Assembly: GCA_002380945.1 (NCBI GenBank)
Contig: DFWO01000186.1
Location: 1 to 15,991, forward strand
Direction of reading: 5' to 3'
DNA length: 15,991 bases
Source of the DNA: Methylococcaceae bacterium UBA4132
GTDB lineage: Bacteria; Pseudomonadota; Gammaproteobacteria; Methylococcales; Methylomonadaceae
In this document: in pieces, positions 14,314-15,991 of the stretch
How the letters are laid out: each line of letters opens with the position of its first letter
Position numbering within the stretch: the first letter of the stretch is position 1
Position numbers and translations under genes: made by a program
Notes under the pieces: model-generated
The model's input: the letters and a program-made list of their open reading frames with translations, nothing else
Database searches by the model: none
What the model was told of the DNA's origin: nothing

Positions 14314-14375
14314 ATGTTTCATTTAATGTTTCATGTTTCATTATATGTTTCATTGTCTCATATCTATGTGAAACA
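14314..14375 (-). promoter_or_regulatory. Array of ATGAAACAT repeats, probable enhancer-binding site
   Basis: On the plus strand ATGTTTCAT occurs four times without mismatch, at 14314-14322, 14326-14334, 14333-14341 and 14345-14353, giving start-to-start spacings of 12, 7 and 12. A fifth, one-mismatch copy (TGTCTCAT) is at 14354-14361. An inverted ATGTGAAACA is at 14366-14375. Relative to the predicted start near 14247, the array lies at about -67 to -128, the usual place for an upstream activating sequence of a sigma-54 activator. The assignment to a FisR-like protein is inference. Confidence 0.65.
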
Positions 14376-14604
14376 CAATACCCTTCCCTTTAAAAAGTAG
14401 TAAAAAGTAAAGGGAGAAAATAGTTTGTTTAAACACGTCACACTCAATGGAATAAATCATGTCAGTCAGATTCTTGCGAAGAACTTAATTGCTAACAAAC
14501 TTATATTGGCTGTTAGTTTTCTGTATTATAAGCAAATCAAGAAATCGACTGTCCTAACTGTAGCAGCAATAAAACCACCAAATTTGGTTAAATAGGATGC
14601 CCCC

Positions 14605-15387
14605 ATGCAAACCCAGAAAATTTTAGTCGCTTTAACAGTGCTTGTTAGCTTGAGCTTGGCATCATGCGCGTCTTCTAAGCTATTAGCTGACACCTCAACT
14701 GATACTATAAAAAACACTAGCTGGTCTTTGGTCAGTCTGCCTAACCAATCGCTAGCACCTAACACGCTGATTACGCTTAACGTTGACAACGACAAGATAA
14801 CAGGGACGGATGGTTGTAACCGTTATAACGCCTTATATGTGTTGAATGAAGATACGTTAAACATCAACAAGAATATAGCCACTACCATGATGGCTTGCCC
14901 AGAACCGATTATGCAGCAAGCAGCGAGTTACACTGGCGCGTTGGCTCAAACAACTAGCTATAAGATTGAAGGTTCGCAATTAATATTGCTGGATACCGAA
15001 GGCAAACCGCTGGCGACTTTTAACAGGCAACGCCTTGAGTTGAGTGGTACATCGTGGCGGGTAACGAACATTAATAATGGCAAACAAGCGGTGGCTAGCC
15101 TTATTAATGGTTCAACTGTGACGCTTGATTTTGGTAGCGATGGTAAATTAAACGGCTTCGCTGGATGCAATAAGTATATGAGCAGCTATAAAGTGACAGG
15201 CAAAAGTATCAACATAAAACCAGCCGCCGCCACGCGTAAAATGTGTGGTGAACCTGCGGGGATTATGGATCAAGAAACGCAATTTTTGAATGCGTTAGCC
15301 ACAGTTGTAACCTATCGTTTGGACGGCAATCGTTTAGAATTGCGTACGGCTGATAACGCGCTCGCGGTTATGTTGATTAGCCATTAA
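14605..15387 (+). CDS. Lipoprotein with two META (HslJ/DUF306-like) domains
   Basis: The product has 260 residues. Residues 1-21 form a lipoprotein signal with the lipobox LASC (Cys21), so the protein should be lipid-anchored in the cell envelope. Two META domains follow. The first, at about 37-140, has NTSWSLVSL, GTDGCNRYNA and MMACPEP. The second, at about 147-257, has GTSWRVTNI, GFAGCNKYMSSY and RKMCGEPAGIMDQE. The tryptophan, the G-C-N-(R/K)-Y turn and the second cysteine recur in both, consistent with one disulfide per domain. HslJ, a META protein of E. coli, is linked to heat and novobiocin resistance, but the biochemical role of the family is unclear. The ATG follows AGGA. The gene is transcribed divergently from the sulfide operon and convergently with the phosphatase. 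Confidence 0.92.
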   Translation: MQTQKILVALTVLVSLSLASCASSKLLADTSTDTIKNTSWSLVSLPNQSLAPNTLITLNVDNDKITGTDGCNRYNALYVLNEDTLNINKNIATTMMACPEPIMQQAASYTGALAQTTSYKIEGSQLILLDTEGKPLATFNRQRLELSGTSWRVTNINNGKQAVASLINGSTVTLDFGSDGKLNGFAGCNKYMSSYKVTGKSINIKPAAATRKMCGEPAGIMDQETQFLNALATVVTYRLDGNRLELRTADNALAVMLISH

Positions 15388-15395
15388 AGCAGTTG

Positions 15396-15418
15396 TGTTA
15401 AATTTGTACAATTTAACA
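15396..15418 (+). terminator. AT-rich hairpin after the META lipoprotein gene
   Basis: TGTTAAATT (15396-15404) pairs perfectly with AATTTAACA (15410-15418) across a 5-base loop. It begins 8 bases after the stop codon. There is no T-run directly after it on the plus strand, so it is a weak terminator candidate only. Confidence 0.4.
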
Positions 15419-15460
15419 AAACTGTAATAAAAACCGACACTAAGCACATCATAAAAGCAG

Positions 15461-15496
15461 TTATCCACAGAGTTATCCACAAAATTTGTGGATAAC
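15461..15496. promoter_or_regulatory. Cluster of three consensus DnaA-box sequences forming a perfect palindrome
   Basis: TTATCCACA occurs at 15461-15469 and 15473-15481, and its complement TGTGGATAA at 15487-15495. All three match the strict DnaA box TTATCCACA with no mismatch, within 35 bases. The second and third form a perfect inverted repeat with 12-base arms (15472-15483 and 15485-15496) around a single A. The cluster lies between two converging genes, so it is not an obvious promoter operator. It could be a DnaA-binding site or a hairpin that ends transcription from both sides. Confidence 0.6.
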
Positions 15497-15508
15497 CGTG
15501 ATAATTCG

Positions 15509-15991
15509 TTAAGTACCCGTCCGCTCACGCAATTTTGGTGGCATATAATGACGGTCGCCTAAGACTTCTAACATCGGACCATAAGTAGCAAACTTAATAA
15601 CGCTGATAGAACCAGCCAGCGCATTAACACGGTCACGATAACGCCCAATATCCATGCCCAATAAGCTACAGATGATAATGCGTATAGTCGCTTTGTGTGA
15701 CACTATCAAAATATTGCCGTCTTTATATTTGGCTTGAATTTCCGCGATTACCGCCATTGCGCGGTTAGCTATTTGCACCGAGGTTTCGCCGCCTGTCGGT
15801 GCATTCCACGCGGGTTCTGTCATCCAATGAATATAGTCTTGTTCATAACGTTGTTTGATGTAATCTGAGTCTTGACTCTCCCACGCACCATAATTGATTT
15901 CTTTAAGACCATCGCGAATTTGCATAGGCTTAGCGATAGCATCACACAAGGGCTGAGCAGTGGCAATAGTACGTTTCATCGGACTGACGTA
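15509..15991 (-). CDS. Histidine phosphatase superfamily protein (N-terminus outside window)
   Basis: The frame is open to the right edge of the window, so the ATG at 15979 is internal. The visible part begins YVSPMKRTIATAQPL, the segment that normally follows the catalytic RHG motif, which is therefore missing. 160 residues are visible. Conserved parts are LKEINYGAWES (catalytic-site acid region), the PTGGETSVQIANRA loop and ILIVSHKATIRII, where the second catalytic histidine normally sits in a VSHGG-like motif. The length and pattern fit the cofactor-independent phosphoglycerate mutase-like/PhoE/alpha-ribazole phosphatase group. The substrate is not predictable from sequence. The stop at 15509 faces the META lipoprotein gene across the DnaA-box palindrome. 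Confidence 0.85.
   Translation of the reverse strand, partial: YVSPMKRTIATAQPLCDAIAKPMQIRDGLKEINYGAWESQDSDYIKQRYEQDYIHWMTEPAWNAPTGGETSVQIANRAMAVIAEIQAKYKDGNILIVSHKATIRIIICSLLGMDIGRYRDRVNALAGSISVIKFATYGPMLEVLGDRHYMPPKLRERTGT

Larger units (their letters stand above)
14210..14604. other. Divergent intergenic region between sulfide operon and META lipoprotein gene
   Basis: This gene-free stretch holds the sigma-54 promoter (14258-14274), the ATGAAACAT array, and an 8-bp perfect inverted repeat (TCCCTTTA 14385-14392 with TAAAGGGA 14408-14415, 15-base loop). Near the plus-strand gene there is a TATTAT at 14524-14529 that might serve as its -10 element, a 12-base palindrome ACCAAATTTGGT at 14577-14588 and an AGGA ribosome binding site just before the ATG at 14605. 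I cannot identify a confident -35 box for the plus-strand gene. Confidence 0.6.

Noticed and set aside
14210..14353. N-terminal extension of the persulfide dioxygenase to an ATG at 14353
   Set aside because: The extra 48 codons run through the repeat array and the sigma-54 promoter, have no family similarity, and the ATG at 14209 with GGAG upstream gives the normal N-terminus.
14526..14795. Minus-strand frame over the META gene start
   Set aside because: It covers the promoter and signal-peptide region of a well-supported lipoprotein gene and has no recognisable features.
15388..15508. Chromosomal origin of replication
   Set aside because: DnaA boxes are present but there is no long AT-rich unwinding tract, no further boxes, and no origin-linked genes in the window.
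1..15991. CRISPR array, tRNA or rRNA genes, insertion sequence with transposase
   Set aside because: I looked for repeat-spacer patterns, tRNA-like cloverleaf motifs and transposase frames on both strands and saw none.

Overview
The window looks like a chromosomal segment of a gammaproteobacterium. The base composition is moderately AT-rich, the cytochrome bd genes are close to the E. coli (long Q-loop) type, and there is a sulfide-oxidation operon. A sulfur-oxidising or methanotrophic lineage (Thiotrichales- or Methylococcales-like) is my best guess, but the sequence alone does not settle the genus.

Layout, left to right. (1) At 1-1023 on the plus strand are the 3' end of a Gly/Tyr-rich lipoprotein-like gene and a small exported helical protein. 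(2) Positions 1024-1473 have no gene but carry palindromic repeats, including a REPIN-like pair of inverted hairpins with compensatory changes. (3) At 11072-1474 on the minus strand is a long, tightly packed gene series: DUF599 membrane protein, SulP anion transporter, cydA, cydB, a CydX-like/degenerate-GGDEF fusion, a frameshifted psiE-like gene, cydD and cydC. From sulP onward the gaps are at most 28 bases and several genes overlap. It encodes cytochrome bd quinol oxidase together with the CydDC exporter needed to assemble it. (4) A second palindromic repeat (11102-11208) separates this from the next operon. (5) At 14209-11214 on the minus strand is a sulfide-oxidation operon: persulfide dioxygenase-rhodanese fusion, small exported protein of unknown function, type II sulfide:quinone oxidoreductase. 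It is preceded by a consensus sigma-54 promoter (14258-14274) and four regularly spaced ATGAAACAT repeats that fit an enhancer-binding-protein site. (6) On the right are a two-META-domain lipoprotein on the plus strand, an intergenic cluster of three perfect DnaA-box sequences, and the C-terminal part of a histidine phosphatase on the minus strand.

How the parts may work together (inference): SQR oxidises sulfide at the membrane and reduces quinone, the dioxygenase-rhodanese protein converts the resulting persulfide to sulfite/thiosulfate, and cytochrome bd, an oxidase known in E. coli to tolerate sulfide, can reoxidise the quinol. SulP could move the sulfur oxyanions, but its substrate cannot be read from sequence.

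The most unusual item is the 190-residue protein directly after cydB. Its first 25 or so residues are a CydX oxidase subunit and the rest is a GGDEF fold that has lost its catalytic motif.
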